Positions 1-10,054 of a DNA stretch of 64,000 bases are shown here, piece by piece. A program made the position numbers and the translations under genes. Origin of the DNA: CAVSJJ01 sp963728395 (GTDB lineage: Bacteria; Actinomycetota; Actinomycetes; Actinomycetales; Dermatophilaceae); contig CAVSJJ010000004.1 of assembly GCA_963728395.1 (NCBI GenBank), positions 248,001-312,000 of the forward strand, written 5' to 3'. Numbering within the stretch: position 1 is the stretch's first letter; each line of letters starts with the position of its first letter. The notes under the pieces are model-generated. The model was not told the DNA's origin and did not search any database. It was given only the letters and a program-made list of their open reading frames with translations.

Positions 1-610
1 CCGCCTCGAGGGCGGCGATGACCCGCTCGAGGTGTGCGAGCACCTCGTCGGGGCCGCGAAGGTGCTCGGCCATCTCGCCGGCGAGATCGACCACGGCGGC
101 GGTGACGGTGTTCTCGCTCTTGTCGACGAGCTCCATCGGGCCGTCGTACGCGAGGACGGCCTCGTGGGCGTACTGCCAGGCTGCCGCCTCGGACAGCAGC
201 CGCGAGTCGGCCTCGTAGCCGAGCCGGAGGCCGTGCTCGCGGACCAGCCGGCCGGCATACGCGTGGTACGTGGACACGGTGGGACTGCCGCCGAGCACCT
301 CGGCGCCCTCCTCCGTGCCGGGGGTCCACAGGCCCTCGCTGCGCAGCCGGGAGAGGCGCCGGTCGATGCGCTCGGACAGCTCGGTCGCCGCCTTACGGGT
401 GAAGGTGAGGCCGAGGACCTGGTCGGGCTCGACGAGGCCGTTGGCGACGAGCCAGACGACCCGCGCCGCCATCGTCTCGGTCTTGCCGGAACCGGCGCCG
501 GCGATGACGAGCGTGGGGCGCGGCGGCGCCTCGATGACGGCCACCTGCTCAGGGGTGGGCGGCGGCTGGCCGAGGGCGGAGGCGATGGCGGCGGCGGTGA
601 GGTGGCCCAT
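1..610 (-). CDS. adnB: AdnB-like UvrD/Rep family helicase, N-terminal part, cut by the window edge
   Basis: Only about the first 203 codons are inside the window; the gene runs off the left edge. Reading leftward from the ATG at 610, the protein has a UvrD Walker A motif (AGAGSGKT), then the downstream motif LTFTRKAA and an STYHAYAGRL segment, all as in superfamily 1 DNA helicases. The ATG overlaps the stop codon of the upstream adnA gene by one base (TGATG), so the two are probably translated together. In mycobacteria AdnA and AdnB form a heterodimeric helicase-nuclease that resects double-strand breaks, and AdnB supplies the working motor. The canonical Walker A here fits AdnB. The nuclease domain lies outside the window, so the AdnB name rests on gene order and the N-terminal domain. 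Confidence 0.85.
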   Translation of the reverse strand, partial: MGHLTAAAIASALGQPPPTPEQVAVIEAPPRPTLVIAGAGSGKTETMAARVVWLVANGLVEPDQVLGLTFTRKAATELSERIDRRLSRLRSEGLWTPGTEEGAEVLGGSPTVSTYHAYAGRLVREHGLRLGYEADSRLLSEAAAWQYAHEAVLAYDGPMELVDKSENTVTAAVVDLAGEMAEHLRGPDEVLAHLERVIAALEA

Positions 611-3600
611 CAGATCCGCCGCCCCTCGGGCTGGGCCGGACACGAGGCGATGACCGGGCAGATCCGGCAACGCTCCGAGACCGTGGCGGTGAACCGGGAG
701 CCGGCCATGCCGTCGGCGACCTCGGCCAGCAGCGTCTCGGCCCAGCCCGGGTCCTCGTCGTCGGCCAGGGCGACCTGCTCGGTGAGGGTCGTCGAGACGC
801 CGGCCGCCTTGCCGAGCTGCAGGAGCGCGGCGCCGGCGCTGCGCTCGCCGAGGTCGGGGAAGCCGCCGTGCTCGACGGCGAGCTGGTAGGCGCCGAGCTG
901 GGCGTGCCGCGGGATCTCCTTGCGGCTGGGCTTGCTGCTCCCGGTCTTGTAGTCGATGACCCGCAGCCCCAGATCGCTCCGCTCGAGCCGGTCGACCTGG
1001 CCGCGGACGACCGCTCGACCGAGGGCGACCCGCATCGACGCCTCGGCGGCGACGGCGGTCCAGCCGGCCGCCTCCGCCTCGGCCCAGTAGCGGGCGAGCC
1101 GCTCGAGCATGAGGCCGGCGTCGCGGCGCTTGCGGTCGGCGAGCCAGCCCGACGGCATCCCGAGCCGGCCCCACTTCGCGTCGAGCCGGACCCGCAACGA
1201 GGACAGGTCCCGCTCCCCCGCCTCGTGAGCCTCGTGGGCGACCTCGTGGACGAGGGTGCCGATGTCCTGGGCGCCGAGCGAGGGACCGTCGCCACCTGCG
1301 TTCGTCAGGGCCCAGCGCAGCTGGCACACGCCGAACCCCTCGATCTGCGAGGGACGGACGTGCACCGGCGCCTCGGCCGCCCGCCGGGGCCGGTCGTCGC
1401 TCGCCCCGGCCAGGGCCCACCACCGGTCCGGGTCGGCACCGGGGACCGCGGCTCGGGCCAGCCGGGCCAGACCGGTCACGGCGGCGCCCCGGGCGGCCGG
1501 GTCGGGTCCGACGAGGTCGCGGCGGAGCGCCGCGACGAGGGCCGCGAGGGTCATCGGCCGCTCGACCTCAGAGAACGGACGACCCTCGGCCCGGTCCGGC
1601 AACGGGAGGACGACATCGAGGTACGGCGAGGGCTGCTCGTCCTCGCTGCGGACTGCGGTGACGAGCAGCGTCCGCGCGGCCCGGGAGAGGGCCACGAGGA
1701 AGAGGCGCGTCTCGTCGTGGCGGACGGCCGCCTGGGCCGCCCGCCGCCGGCCCGGCGCCAGGTCGCCGCCGGGCGCCAGGCGCCCGGCCACGGCATCGAC
1801 GAGGTCGGCCGAGCCGAGGAGGCTACCGCGCAGCCGCAGGTCCGGCCACACCCCCTCCTGGACCCCCGCGACGACGACGATGTCCCAGGCCCGGCCCACG
1901 GCCGCCTGGGGGGTGAGGACGGCGACCGACTCCCCCGCGGGCGCCCGGGCGACGAGGGTGTCGCCGGGCACGTCCTGCCCCTGGACGTGGTCGAGGAACC
2001 GATCCGGCCCCGCCCCGGGAAGGCGGTCGGCGAACCGGGCGGCGGCGTCGAAGAGCGCGAGGACGGCGTCGAGGTCACGATCGGCCCGCACCCCCGACAG
2101 GCCCCCGGCGAGCGCCGCGTCCCGCCAGGGCCCCGCCAGGCCGGCGGCGTCCCACATCGCCCACAGCACCGTTTCGGCGCTCACGCCCGTGGCCCAGCGC
2201 GGCCGAACGTCGTCCGGCTCGGTCGCCGCGGCCGCCACTCCTGCCGCGATGACCCGGGCGAGCCTGCGGGCCGGCGCGGCCTCGGGACCGTGCTGGGCCA
2301 GGCGGACCGGCGCGAGCAGCGACTCGGCGAGCAGGACCTCGCTCGGGCGAGCGCCGCCCGCCTCGAGCTCGTCGCGGCGTAGCACCCGCCTGAGCCGACG
2401 CACGGCGACGGCGTCGGCGCCCCCGAGCGGCGAGGTGAGCACATCGACGGCGACCTGGGGGTCGATCGCCTCCTCGCCCCGCAGGGTGAGGCCGATGACG
2501 ACGTCGAGGAGCGCGAGGAGCGGACGGACGGCGACCTCGTCGCGGACGGGCAGGTCGGTCGCCGAGGCGCTGACCGGCACCCCCGACGCGGCGAGCACCC
2601 TGCGCAGCGTGCTCGTGCGGGCCTGGCCCCGGACGATCACCGCCATCTGCGACCAGGGGACCCCGCGCAGGAGGTGCTCCTCGCGAAGCCGGGCCGCGAC
2701 GAGGGCGGCCTCCTGCGAGACGGCCCGCAGGAGGTGGACCTCGACCTGACCGCCGTCCGGGCCCGCGGTCGCGGACCGGTGGCCCGGGTCGCCGAGCACA
2801 CCGATGTGCCCGGCGACCCGGCCGAGGACCTCGCGGACCCGGGCCGGGGAACGGTATGCCGTCGGCAGGACGAGCGTCGGCGCGGCCGGCTCCGTCTCGC
2901 CCCCGCGGGTGGTCCGGGCGAGGCCGACCCAGTCGTGGGCGAGGATCGCGGGGTCGGCCCCTCGGAAGGTCTGGGTGGCCGCGTCGGGGTCGCCGACGAG
3001 GATGAGGTCGGGGGCCGAGGTGCCACCGGCCGCGGGGCCGGCGAGAACCGACAGCAGCCGCAGCGCGGGCCGGGTCAGCTCCTGCGCGTCGTCGACGACG
3101 ACGAGGCGCAGTGACCCGCGCAGGGCATCCAGCGCGTCCGGATCCCCCAGCAGCAGGTCGGCGGCTGCACCGAGGATCGACGCCGGGTCGAAGGCCCCCG
3201 GCGCGGACAGTGCCGTCACCTCGTCGTACTCCCGGAGCACCTGGGCGGCGGCGACCCACTCGGGCCGGTCGTGCTGCTCACCGAGCCGGGCCAGGTCCCC
3301 GTCGTCGAGGCCGTGCTCGACGGCGCGCATGAGCAGGTCGCGCAGCTCACCGCGGAAGGCCCGGGTCGCCAGGGCCGGCTCGACCCGCTCGGGCCAGGGT
3401 GGGCGGGCGCCGACCCCCTCGGCATGGCCGGCGAGCAGGTCGCGGAGGATGACGTCCTGTTCGGGTCCGCTCAGCAGCCGCGGGGCCGGGGCGCCGCGCA
3501 GGGCCGAGGCCCGGCGCAGGATGCCGAACCCGAGGGAGGCCGGCGTGCGGGCGAGCGGCTCGGTCGAGGTCCCCCCGAGCCTGGCCGTGATCCGGTCCCG

Positions 3601-3870
3601 CAGCGCGCCGGCCGCGACGCGCGTGGAGGCGAGGAGCAGGCACTGGTCCGGGGACGCCTCCCCCGAGCGGACCCGCTCGACGACGGCCTCGACGGCGAGG
3701 GTTGTCTTGCCGGTGCCGGGGGCGCCCAGGACCCGGAGCAGGCCGCCGCGATGTCGGACGACGGCGCGCTGCACCGGGTCGAGCGGAGGCTCGGCGGCAT
3801 CGGTCGGTGCGGAGCGGACGAGAGAGAGCACGCCGGGGATTCCATCACGCGTCGGCGACACCGGGACCAT
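610..3870 (-). CDS. adnA: AdnA-like helicase-nuclease subunit
   Basis: The 1086-residue protein matches the usual AdnA size. It has a UvrD-like motor at the N-terminus with Walker A GAPGTGKTT near residues 49-56. Motif II reads VVVDDAQEL, so the usual DE pair is DD, in keeping with reports that the AdnA motor is vestigial. A RecB-type nuclease domain ends the protein: GVCQLRW carries the first iron-sulfur cysteine, VIDYKTG the catalytic D and K, and CRICPVIASC the remaining cysteines. AdnA partners AdnB in end resection. The chosen ATG overlaps the preceding alkyltransferase-like gene by 26 bases; an in-frame GTG nine bases further in is also possible. Order and overlap match mycobacterial Rv3202c-Rv3201c. 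Confidence 0.9.
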   Translation of the reverse strand: MVPVSPTRDGIPGVLSLVRSAPTDAAEPPLDPVQRAVVRHRGGLLRVLGAPGTGKTTLAVEAVVERVRSGEASPDQCLLLASTRVAAGALRDRITARLGGTSTEPLARTPASLGFGILRRASALRGAPAPRLLSGPEQDVILRDLLAGHAEGVGARPPWPERVEPALATRAFRGELRDLLMRAVEHGLDDGDLARLGEQHDRPEWVAAAQVLREYDEVTALSAPGAFDPASILGAAADLLLGDPDALDALRGSLRLVVVDDAQELTRPALRLLSVLAGPAAGGTSAPDLILVGDPDAATQTFRGADPAILAHDWVGLARTTRGGETEPAAPTLVLPTAYRSPARVREVLGRVAGHIGVLGDPGHRSATAGPDGGQVEVHLLRAVSQEAALVAARLREEHLLRGVPWSQMAVIVRGQARTSTLRRVLAASGVPVSASATDLPVRDEVAVRPLLALLDVVIGLTLRGEEAIDPQVAVDVLTSPLGGADAVAVRRLRRVLRRDELEAGGARPSEVLLAESLLAPVRLAQHGPEAAPARRLARVIAAGVAAAATEPDDVRPRWATGVSAETVLWAMWDAAGLAGPWRDAALAGGLSGVRADRDLDAVLALFDAAARFADRLPGAGPDRFLDHVQGQDVPGDTLVARAPAGESVAVLTPQAAVGRAWDIVVVAGVQEGVWPDLRLRGSLLGSADLVDAVAGRLAPGGDLAPGRRRAAQAAVRHDETRLFLVALSRAARTLLVTAVRSEDEQPSPYLDVVLPLPDRAEGRPFSEVERPMTLAALVAALRRDLVGPDPAARGAAVTGLARLARAAVPGADPDRWWALAGASDDRPRRAAEAPVHVRPSQIEGFGVCQLRWALTNAGGDGPSLGAQDIGTLVHEVAHEAHEAGERDLSSLRVRLDAKWGRLGMPSGWLADRKRRDAGLMLERLARYWAEAEAAGWTAVAAEASMRVALGRAVVRGQVDRLERSDLGLRVIDYKTGSSKPSRKEIPRHAQLGAYQLAVEHGGFPDLGERSAGAALLQLGKAAGVSTTLTEQVALADDEDPGWAETLLAEVADGMAGSRFTATVSERCRICPVIASCPAQPEGRRI

Positions 3871-4195
3871 CCCACCTGGCGGCGGCCAGGTCGACGCGGC
3901 GCCCGGCGAGCGCTCCCCCGATGAGCGGGGTGCCTTCCGCGCGGTAGTGCTTCAGCGCCCGGTCCTCCAACCCTGGCGGCGGCAGACCGCCGGCCCGCAG
4001 CACCCGCCACCACGGCACGTCGCCGCCGAAGCGCGCCATGACCGAGCCGACCCCTCGAGGTCCGCCCCGGCCGACGATCTCCGCCACGTCGCCGTAGGTG
4101 AGGACCCGGCCCTCCGGGATCGCCGCGACGAGGTCGAGGACCTCCTCGGCGAACTCGGTGGGCAGCCCCGGTCCCGGATCGGTCGCCGACGCCAC
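3845..4195 (-). CDS. Alkyltransferase-like protein (ATL), O6-alkylguanine lesion sensor
   Basis: The 116-residue protein has the DNA-binding fold of O6-methylguanine methyltransferase (TYGDVAEIVG, then RGVGSVMA). The active-site PCHRV sequence reads PWWRV instead, so the alkyl-accepting cysteine is tryptophan. That substitution defines ATL proteins, which bind O6-alkylguanine, flip it and recruit nucleotide excision repair without removing the alkyl group. The GTG at 4195 starts one base beyond the moeZ stop and gives the family's normal length; a longer reading frame back to 4315 has no family resemblance and runs through moeZ. Its 3' end overlaps adnA. The same neighbour order occurs around Rv3204 in M. 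tuberculosis. Confidence 0.85.
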   Translation of the reverse strand: MASATDPGPGLPTEFAEEVLDLVAAIPEGRVLTYGDVAEIVGRGGPRGVGSVMARFGGDVPWWRVLRAGGLPPPGLEDRALKHYRAEGTPLIGGALAGRRVDLAAARWDGPGVADA

Positions 4196-4196
4196 C

Positions 4197-5372
4197 TCAG
4201 TACCCCGGCAGGGTCGGGTCGATCTCGGCGACCCAGGCGAGGACGCCGCCGGCGACGTTGCGCGCATCGACGCCTCGACGCCGCAGGATCGCCGCCGCCT
4301 CGGCCGAGCGGGCACCCGACTTGCAGTAGACGAGGACGGGTATGCCGTCCGGCAACGGCTCGTGCTCGCCGCTGCGGACCGCGGCGAGCGGCACGGCGAC
4401 GTCTCCGGGGATGGTCACCACCTCGCGCTCGCCCGGTTCGCGGACGTCGAGCAGGAGGACGTCCGCTCCCCCCCTCGCCCGGTCGGCCAGCCGGCGGGCG
4501 ACCTCCTCGACGGTCACCTCGGGCGCCGCGTCCGGGGGCGCGCTCGTCGCCGCCGGCTCGGTGGCGACGCCGAGCGGCCGCAGCGGATCGGCGTCGGGCC
4601 GGCACACCGGGCACTCGGGGTTCGCGCGCACGGACAGCTCCCGCCACCGCTGGCGCAGCGCGTCGTGGACCAGGAGGCGGCCGAGGAGGACCTCACCGAG
4701 GCCCGTGACGAGCTTGACCGCCTCGGTCGCCATGACCGAGCCGACCGAGGCACAGACCGAGCCGAGGACCCCTCCGGTCGAGCACGACGGCACGGCGTCG
4801 GCGGGAGGCATGGCCGGGAAGACGCAGGCATAGCACGGGCCACGGCCGGCGAACCACACGCTGACCTGCCCGTCGAAGCGGTAGACCGACCCCCACACAT
4901 GCGGCAGGCCGAGCCGGGCGCAGGCATCGCCGACGAGGTAGCGGGTCGGCAGGTTGTCGGCCCCGTCGAGAACGACGTCGTAGTCGGCGAGGATCTCGAG
5001 GGCGTTGGCCGCCGTGAGCCGGGTCGGATGCACGAGGACGCGCACGTCCGGGTTGAGCGAGCGCACGGCATCGGCGGCGGACGCGGTCTTGCGCCGACCG
5101 ACGTCGGCGTCGCGGTGGAGGACCTGGCGCTGGAGGTTCGTCGTGTCCACGACGTCGTCGTCGACGATGCCGAGTGTCCCCACGCCGGCCGCCGCGAGAT
5201 AGAGCAGGGCCGGCGAGCCGAGCCCGCCGGCCCCGACGACGAGGACCCGGGCCGCGCGCAGCCGTCGCTGACCGCCCCCGCCGAGCTCGGGGAGGAGGAG
5301 GTGGCGGGCATAGCGGGTCCGCTCCGAGGCGGACAGCTCGGCGCCCGGCGGGACGAGGGGCGGCATACCCAT
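4197..5372 (-). CDS. moeZ: MoeZ: adenylyltransferase/sulfurtransferase for ubiquitin-like sulfur carriers
   Basis: This 391-residue protein combines an E1-like ThiF/MoeB domain with a C-terminal rhodanese domain. The first half shows the nucleotide-binding VVGAGGLGSP, the aspartate segment GIVDDDVVDTTNLQRQ, and two zinc-type cysteine pairs (CYAC and CPVC). The rhodanese loop is YCKSGARS, containing the persulfide cysteine. MoeZ adenylates and then sulfurates carriers such as CysO and MoaD for cysteine, molybdopterin and thiamine synthesis. The start is placed at 5372 because length then matches homologs and a TATCGT -10 box lies 6 nt upstream, implying a leaderless mRNA. The first codons contain the GTATGCCG repeat. 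The following gene starts one base after its stop. Confidence 0.92.
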   Translation of the reverse strand: MGMPPLVPPGAELSASERTRYARHLLLPELGGGGQRRLRAARVLVVGAGGLGSPALLYLAAAGVGTLGIVDDDVVDTTNLQRQVLHRDADVGRRKTASAADAVRSLNPDVRVLVHPTRLTAANALEILADYDVVLDGADNLPTRYLVGDACARLGLPHVWGSVYRFDGQVSVWFAGRGPCYACVFPAMPPADAVPSCSTGGVLGSVCASVGSVMATEAVKLVTGLGEVLLGRLLVHDALRQRWRELSVRANPECPVCRPDADPLRPLGVATEPAATSAPPDAAPEVTVEEVARRLADRARGGADVLLLDVREPGEREVVTIPGDVAVPLAAVRSGEHEPLPDGIPVLVYCKSGARSAEAAAILRRRGVDARNVAGGVLAWVAEIDPTLPGY

Positions 5373-5378
5373 GCGGGC

Positions 5379-5384
5379 ACGATA
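5379..5384 (-). promoter_or_regulatory. -10 box TATCGT of leaderless moeZ
   Basis: TATCGT on the minus strand ends 6 nt before the moeZ ATG, and no Shine-Dalgarno sequence is present. With normal -10 to start-site spacing, transcription would begin at or next to the start codon. Confidence 0.5.
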
Positions 5385-5520
5385 CAAGCGGCACCGGCCC
5401 GGGCCCGGAGCTCGCTCACCCGGCCGGCACCACCGGGCCGCCTCGCGGTCGCGGCGCGCCGAGGCCGCCGCACATGCGTAGCATGACCGGGGCACCAAGA
5501 GACCGCTGCCGAGGAGAACG

Positions 5521-6168
5521 ATGAGCACCACAGACCCGTCCGCGACTCGCGGCTCGCGCCTGCCGCGCTCGCAACGTCGCGCGCAGCTGCTCGAGGCGGC
5601 GCAGGCCGTCTTCGTCGCCCGTGGCTACCACGCCGCGGCGATGGACGAGATCGCCGAGCGGGCCGGCGTCTCGAAGCCGGTTCTCTACCAGCACTTCCCG
5701 GGCAAGCTCGACCTCTACCTGGCCCTGCTGGACCAGCACTGCCAGACCCTCGAGCGGCTCGTCATCGACGCGATCGGGGCGACCCACGACAACAAGGAGC
5801 GGGTCCAGGCGACGATCGCGGCGTACTTCGCCTTCGTCGCCCGGGAGGACGGCGCGTTCCGGATGGTCTTCGAGTCCGACCTCACCGGCGTCTCCGCGGT
5901 CCGGCAGCGGCTCGACGAGGTCGAGGCCGTCTGCGCCGAGGCGATCGCGGACGTCATCGCCGAGGAGACCGGAGCGGACAGCGAGCGGGCGCTCATGCTC
6001 GGCACCGCCCTCGCCGGCCTGGCCCAGGTCACCGCCCGGCACTGGCTCGCCCAGGACGGGCCGATCCCGCAGGCCGAGGCGGCCGAGCTGACCAGCACCC
6101 TCGCCTGGCGGGGGCTCGGCGCCTTCCCGATGGTCGAGGTGGAAGGATCCGGGGCCTCGACGGGTTAG
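5521..6168 (+). CDS. TetR-family transcriptional regulator
   Basis: The protein has 215 residues. Residues about 15-65 form the TetR helix-turn-helix: RAQLLEAAQAVFVARGY, then DEIAERAGVSKPVLYQHFPGK, the classic recognition-helix pattern. The remainder is an all-helical ligand-binding domain. A good Shine-Dalgarno (GAGGAG) sits 8 nt before the ATG. It lies divergent from moeZ and just upstream of the DUF3107 gene, as Rv3208 and Rv3208A lie in M. tuberculosis. The ligand and targets cannot be told from sequence. Confidence 0.9.
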   Translation: MSTTDPSATRGSRLPRSQRRAQLLEAAQAVFVARGYHAAAMDEIAERAGVSKPVLYQHFPGKLDLYLALLDQHCQTLERLVIDAIGATHDNKERVQATIAAYFAFVAREDGAFRMVFESDLTGVSAVRQRLDEVEAVCAEAIADVIAEETGADSERALMLGTALAGLAQVTARHWLAQDGPIPQAEAAELTSTLAWRGLGAFPMVEVEGSGASTG

Positions 6169-6288
6169 ACCGGGCAGGCGGCGGCGCTCCCGGCCCGCTC
6201 GCAGCAACACCGACGATGAACCGGGCTGGCATCCAGCCCGGGCCCGGCCGAGGAGGCCGGGCCGACGAACCCGACGAAAGGACCGACC

Positions 6289-6513
6289 GTGGAGGTCAAG
6301 ATCGGCGTGCAGAACGTCGCGCGCGAGATCACGTTCGAGACCGACGACAGCCCCGACCAGGTGGCCGGCGCCGTCGAGAAGGCGCTGGCATCCGGCGACG
6401 TCATCAGCCTCACCGACACCAAGGGCCGGCGCATCCTCGTCCCCGGCGGCGCGCTGGGCTGGGTGCAGATCGGCGAGTCGGAGAAGGGGCGGGTCGGCTT
6501 CGGGGTCGCCTGA
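6289..6513 (+). CDS. DUF3107 small protein (TB9.4-like)
   Basis: This is a 74-residue acidic protein beginning MEVKIGVQNVAREITFET and ending in a VGWVQIG-like strand segment (GWVQIGESEKGRVGFG). It matches what I recall of the actinobacterial DUF3107 family, whose function is unknown. It starts at a GTG with AAAGGA 6 nt upstream. The position right after the TetR gene is the same as for Rv3208A in M. tuberculosis. A strong hairpin follows directly after the stop codon. Confidence 0.85.
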   Translation: MEVKIGVQNVAREITFETDDSPDQVAGAVEKALASGDVISLTDTKGRRILVPGGALGWVQIGESEKGRVGFGVA

Positions 6514-6515
6514 CC

Positions 6516-6540
6516 CCGCCCGGCCGACCCGGCCGGGCGG
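6516..6540. terminator. Hairpin between DUF3107 and the ferritin-like gene
   Basis: An 11-bp perfect inverted repeat (CCGCCCGGCCG, positions 6516-6526, against 6530-6540) has a 3-nt loop and begins at the DUF3107 stop. The two genes converge, so it could end both transcripts. There is no T tract, as is usual in such GC-rich genomes. Confidence 0.6.
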
Positions 6541-6573
6541 CGTTCCGCCCTCGGCCGGGTCGGCCGGGCCGGG

Positions 6574-7239
6574 TCAGGCGTGCAGGCCCAGCCGGGCCAT
6601 CCGCTCGGTATGCCGCTCGGTGAGCCGGGTGAACATCTCCCCGACCGCGGCCAGGTCGGCACCACCACCGATGAGGAACGCCGCGAGCGGGTCCCGGGTG
6701 ACCGCCACGGCCTGCGCCTGCGAGAGCGCCTCCCCGAGCAGCCGCCGACCCCACAGGGCCAGCCGTCCCGCCGCCCGCGGTTCGGTCTTGATGGCATCCC
6801 GGACGACGCCGACGATGAACTCCGCCTCGCCGATGTCATCGAGAGCGAGGTTCATCACCTCACGGGTCTCCGGGTCGACGTACGCCGCCATCTCGCGGTA
6901 GAAGTCCTTGGCGATCCCCTCGCCGACGAAGGCCTTGACGAGCCCCTCGAGCCAGGACCGGGGCCGGGTCCGCTCGTGGTAGGCCGTGAACGGCGCGACG
7001 AACGGCTCCATGGCCCGGTCGGGGTCGATGTCCATGTCCCGCATCCGCTCGACGAGCTGCTCGTACTGGCGGAACTCCCGGGTCGCCAGCCCCGCCATGT
7101 CGGCCTTCAGCCGGAGCGAAGGCGCAAGGTCGGAGTCACCGGCCATCCGGATGAAGGCCGTCAGCTCGCCGTACGCGAGCACCCCGAGCAGGTCGACGAC
7201 GGCCGCGCGGTAGTCCGGGTCCGAGAGGCTGTGCTCCAT
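6574..7239 (-). CDS. Ferritin-like fold protein (Rv3210c-like)
   Basis: The 221-residue protein is predicted to be nearly all helical. Acidic and Glu-His-type positions fit a four-helix ferritin-like bundle, for example YGELTAF early, then REFRQYEQLVERM, YREMAAYVD and DIGEAEFIVG. Such proteins often bind a di-iron centre, and some relatives resemble MiaE-type tRNA hydroxylases. I cannot assign a reaction. It starts at an ATG at 7239, convergent with DUF3107 and divergent from the DEAD-box helicase, as Rv3210c sits beside rhlE in M. tuberculosis. The codons for Arg-His-Thr near the C-terminus contain a copy of the GTATGCCG repeat and use the rare CAT codon. Confidence 0.75.
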   Translation of the reverse strand: MEHSLSDPDYRAAVVDLLGVLAYGELTAFIRMAGDSDLAPSLRLKADMAGLATREFRQYEQLVERMRDMDIDPDRAMEPFVAPFTAYHERTRPRSWLEGLVKAFVGEGIAKDFYREMAAYVDPETREVMNLALDDIGEAEFIVGVVRDAIKTEPRAAGRLALWGRRLLGEALSQAQAVAVTRDPLAAFLIGGGADLAAVGEMFTRLTERHTERMARLGLHA

Positions 7240-7357
7240 GGGGCGGAGCCTATCGCCGGGGTGCCCGCGCCGGCCCCCGGCCCGGCGCGGGGTCGGGGCG
7301 AGACCTTCCCCCGGCTAGACTGTCCGCGTCCACGGTGCCCGGTCGGCACGACAGCGC

Positions 7358-7465
7358 ATGCGAACGCGCATGCTCCTTAGGGCGGCTCGCCGCCCGCGAA
7401 GACCTCCGATCGGCCCGCAGCCAGGTGGGACCCCCGGGTCTCCCGCCGCCGATCACGAGAGTTCC
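7358..7465 (+). promoter_or_regulatory. Probable 5' leader of the DEAD-box helicase gene
   Basis: The 100 nt before the helicase ATG hold an Arg-rich in-frame extension starting MRTRMLLRAARRP that has no family similarity. They also hold a hairpin GGGCGG-CTCG-CCGCCC. An untranslated leader or a short leader peptide seems more likely than a longer helicase N-terminus. Regulation by this leader is inference only. Confidence 0.35.
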
Positions 7466-8986
<1,521 letters not shown>

Positions 8987-8990
8987 CCGT

Positions 8991-9035
8991 GGCGGGTATG
9001 CCGCGGGGGGCCGGGGGGCCCGCGGCATACCCGCC
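8991..9035. terminator. 17-bp hairpin built from an inverted pair of GTATGCCG motifs
   Basis: Perfect 17-nt arms (8991-9007 and 9019-9035) flank an 11-nt spacer. They start 5 bases past the helicase stop and end 6 bases before the stop of the convergent exported-protein gene. Each arm contains one GTATGCCG copy (8996-9003 and 9023-9030). It is well placed to terminate both genes. Paired motif copies serving as terminators are a known feature of DNA uptake sequences in Neisseria and Haemophilus. Confidence 0.7.
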
Positions 9036-9040
9036 GCCCC

Positions 9041-10054
9041 TCAGGCGTAGAAGCCGACGACGTCGACGACGACATGGGCCGAGGCCCCGGCCGGGATGAG
9101 GACGATCTCCCGGTCCGCATCCAGCGCGACCGTCGAGGCATTGGCCAGCGTCACCCGCGCCGACGTCCAGTTGATCGCGGACGTGGGCGTCGTCCGCGCG
9201 GTGCCCGGTGCGACACCGAGATGGCCCGGTCCGGTCGTGCCGGTGACCGTGAGGTTGTAGGCGACCGCCGTCGCGCCCACCGGGACGACGTCCGGCGAGA
9301 CGACCGCACCCGTCCGTGCGCTCCGCCCGTCGGCGACCGAGACGACCCGCGGGCCCGATGAGCCACTGAGCCGGCCGGGCTGCGGCTGCGCACTGCGGGA
9401 GTCGTAGACCCGGGCGGGGGTGATGGGCGTGAAGCTCCGCCCCGGCGGCAGGTATCCCACCTGGACGCCCACCAGCCGATAGGCGTCGCCGCCGGGGAGC
9501 GTCGCGCTGGCGACCAGGCACTCCGTCGCCCCGATGACGTAGTCGCCGGTCGACGTCACGGACTGGGTGTCCCCCGTCGGCACGGCGCCCTCGACCGCCA
9601 GGATGGGGAACGGGGCCGGGGAGTTCAGATCGTTGCGCAGGAGGGCGATGTTGGGCGCCGACGCGGTGTCGGTCCGGCTGAACCACCCGGTCAGCCGAAC
9701 GACCCTCGAGCCCACCGGGAGGTCGATGGGCAGGTAGAAGCTCGCGGGCCCAGCGGTCGAGACGATGAACAGCCCGTTGCCGACCTGCCAGGTGGTGCTG
9801 GGCAGGTCGGGGCGGAAGGCCACGGCCGAGAAGGTCTTGGTCAGCTCCCCGCCGGAGGTCTCCGCGACCGGGGCGGTCACCCCGGGAAGGGCCGCGGGGG
9901 ACGACGCGCCGGCGCGGCCCGCCACGCCCAGTGCCAGGCCGGCCGCGCCGGCAGTCACCAGGGCGGTGCGTCGAGTGGGGTGCCTGCCCGGGTCGGAGCG
10001 GCCGGCGCGCTGGCGCGCTGCGGTGGAGCCGGGCAGGGGCGGTCGTCGGGTCAT
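9041..10054 (-). CDS. Tat-exported protein with C-terminal actinobacterial beta domain
   Basis: The 337-residue product begins with a twin-arginine style signal (RHPTRRTALVTAGAAGLAL, then an AGA cleavage region). The C-terminal 150 residues show a pattern common in actinobacterial secreted proteins: ITPARVYDSR, VPVGATAVAYNLTVTG, a GHLGVAPG segment, and a terminal VVVDVVGFYA. That module is often attached to cell-wall enzymes, but no catalytic motif is visible in the N-terminal half. The ATG at 10054 is preceded by GGAAGG at a good distance; a much longer open frame runs back through the divergent permease gene and is not credible. Exported and wall-associated is my inference. Confidence 0.7.
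   Translation of the reverse strand: MTRRPPLPGSTAARQRAGRSDPGRHPTRRTALVTAGAAGLALGVAGRAGASSPAALPGVTAPVAETSGGELTKTFSAVAFRPDLPSTTWQVGNGLFIVSTAGPASFYLPIDLPVGSRVVRLTGWFSRTDTASAPNIALLRNDLNSPAPFPILAVEGAVPTGDTQSVTSTGDYVIGATECLVASATLPGGDAYRLVGVQVGYLPPGRSFTPITPARVYDSRSAQPQPGRLSGSSGPRVVSVADGRSARTGAVVSPDVVPVGATAVAYNLTVTGTTGPGHLGVAPGTARTTPTSAINWTSARVTLANASTVALDADREIVLIPAGASAHVVVDVVGFYA

Noticed and set aside
868..2382. Long plus-strand open frame opposite adnA
   Set aside because: Pro/Gly/Arg-rich antisense product with no family pattern; adnA on the other strand has complete helicase and nuclease motifs. Long antisense frames are expected at this GC content.
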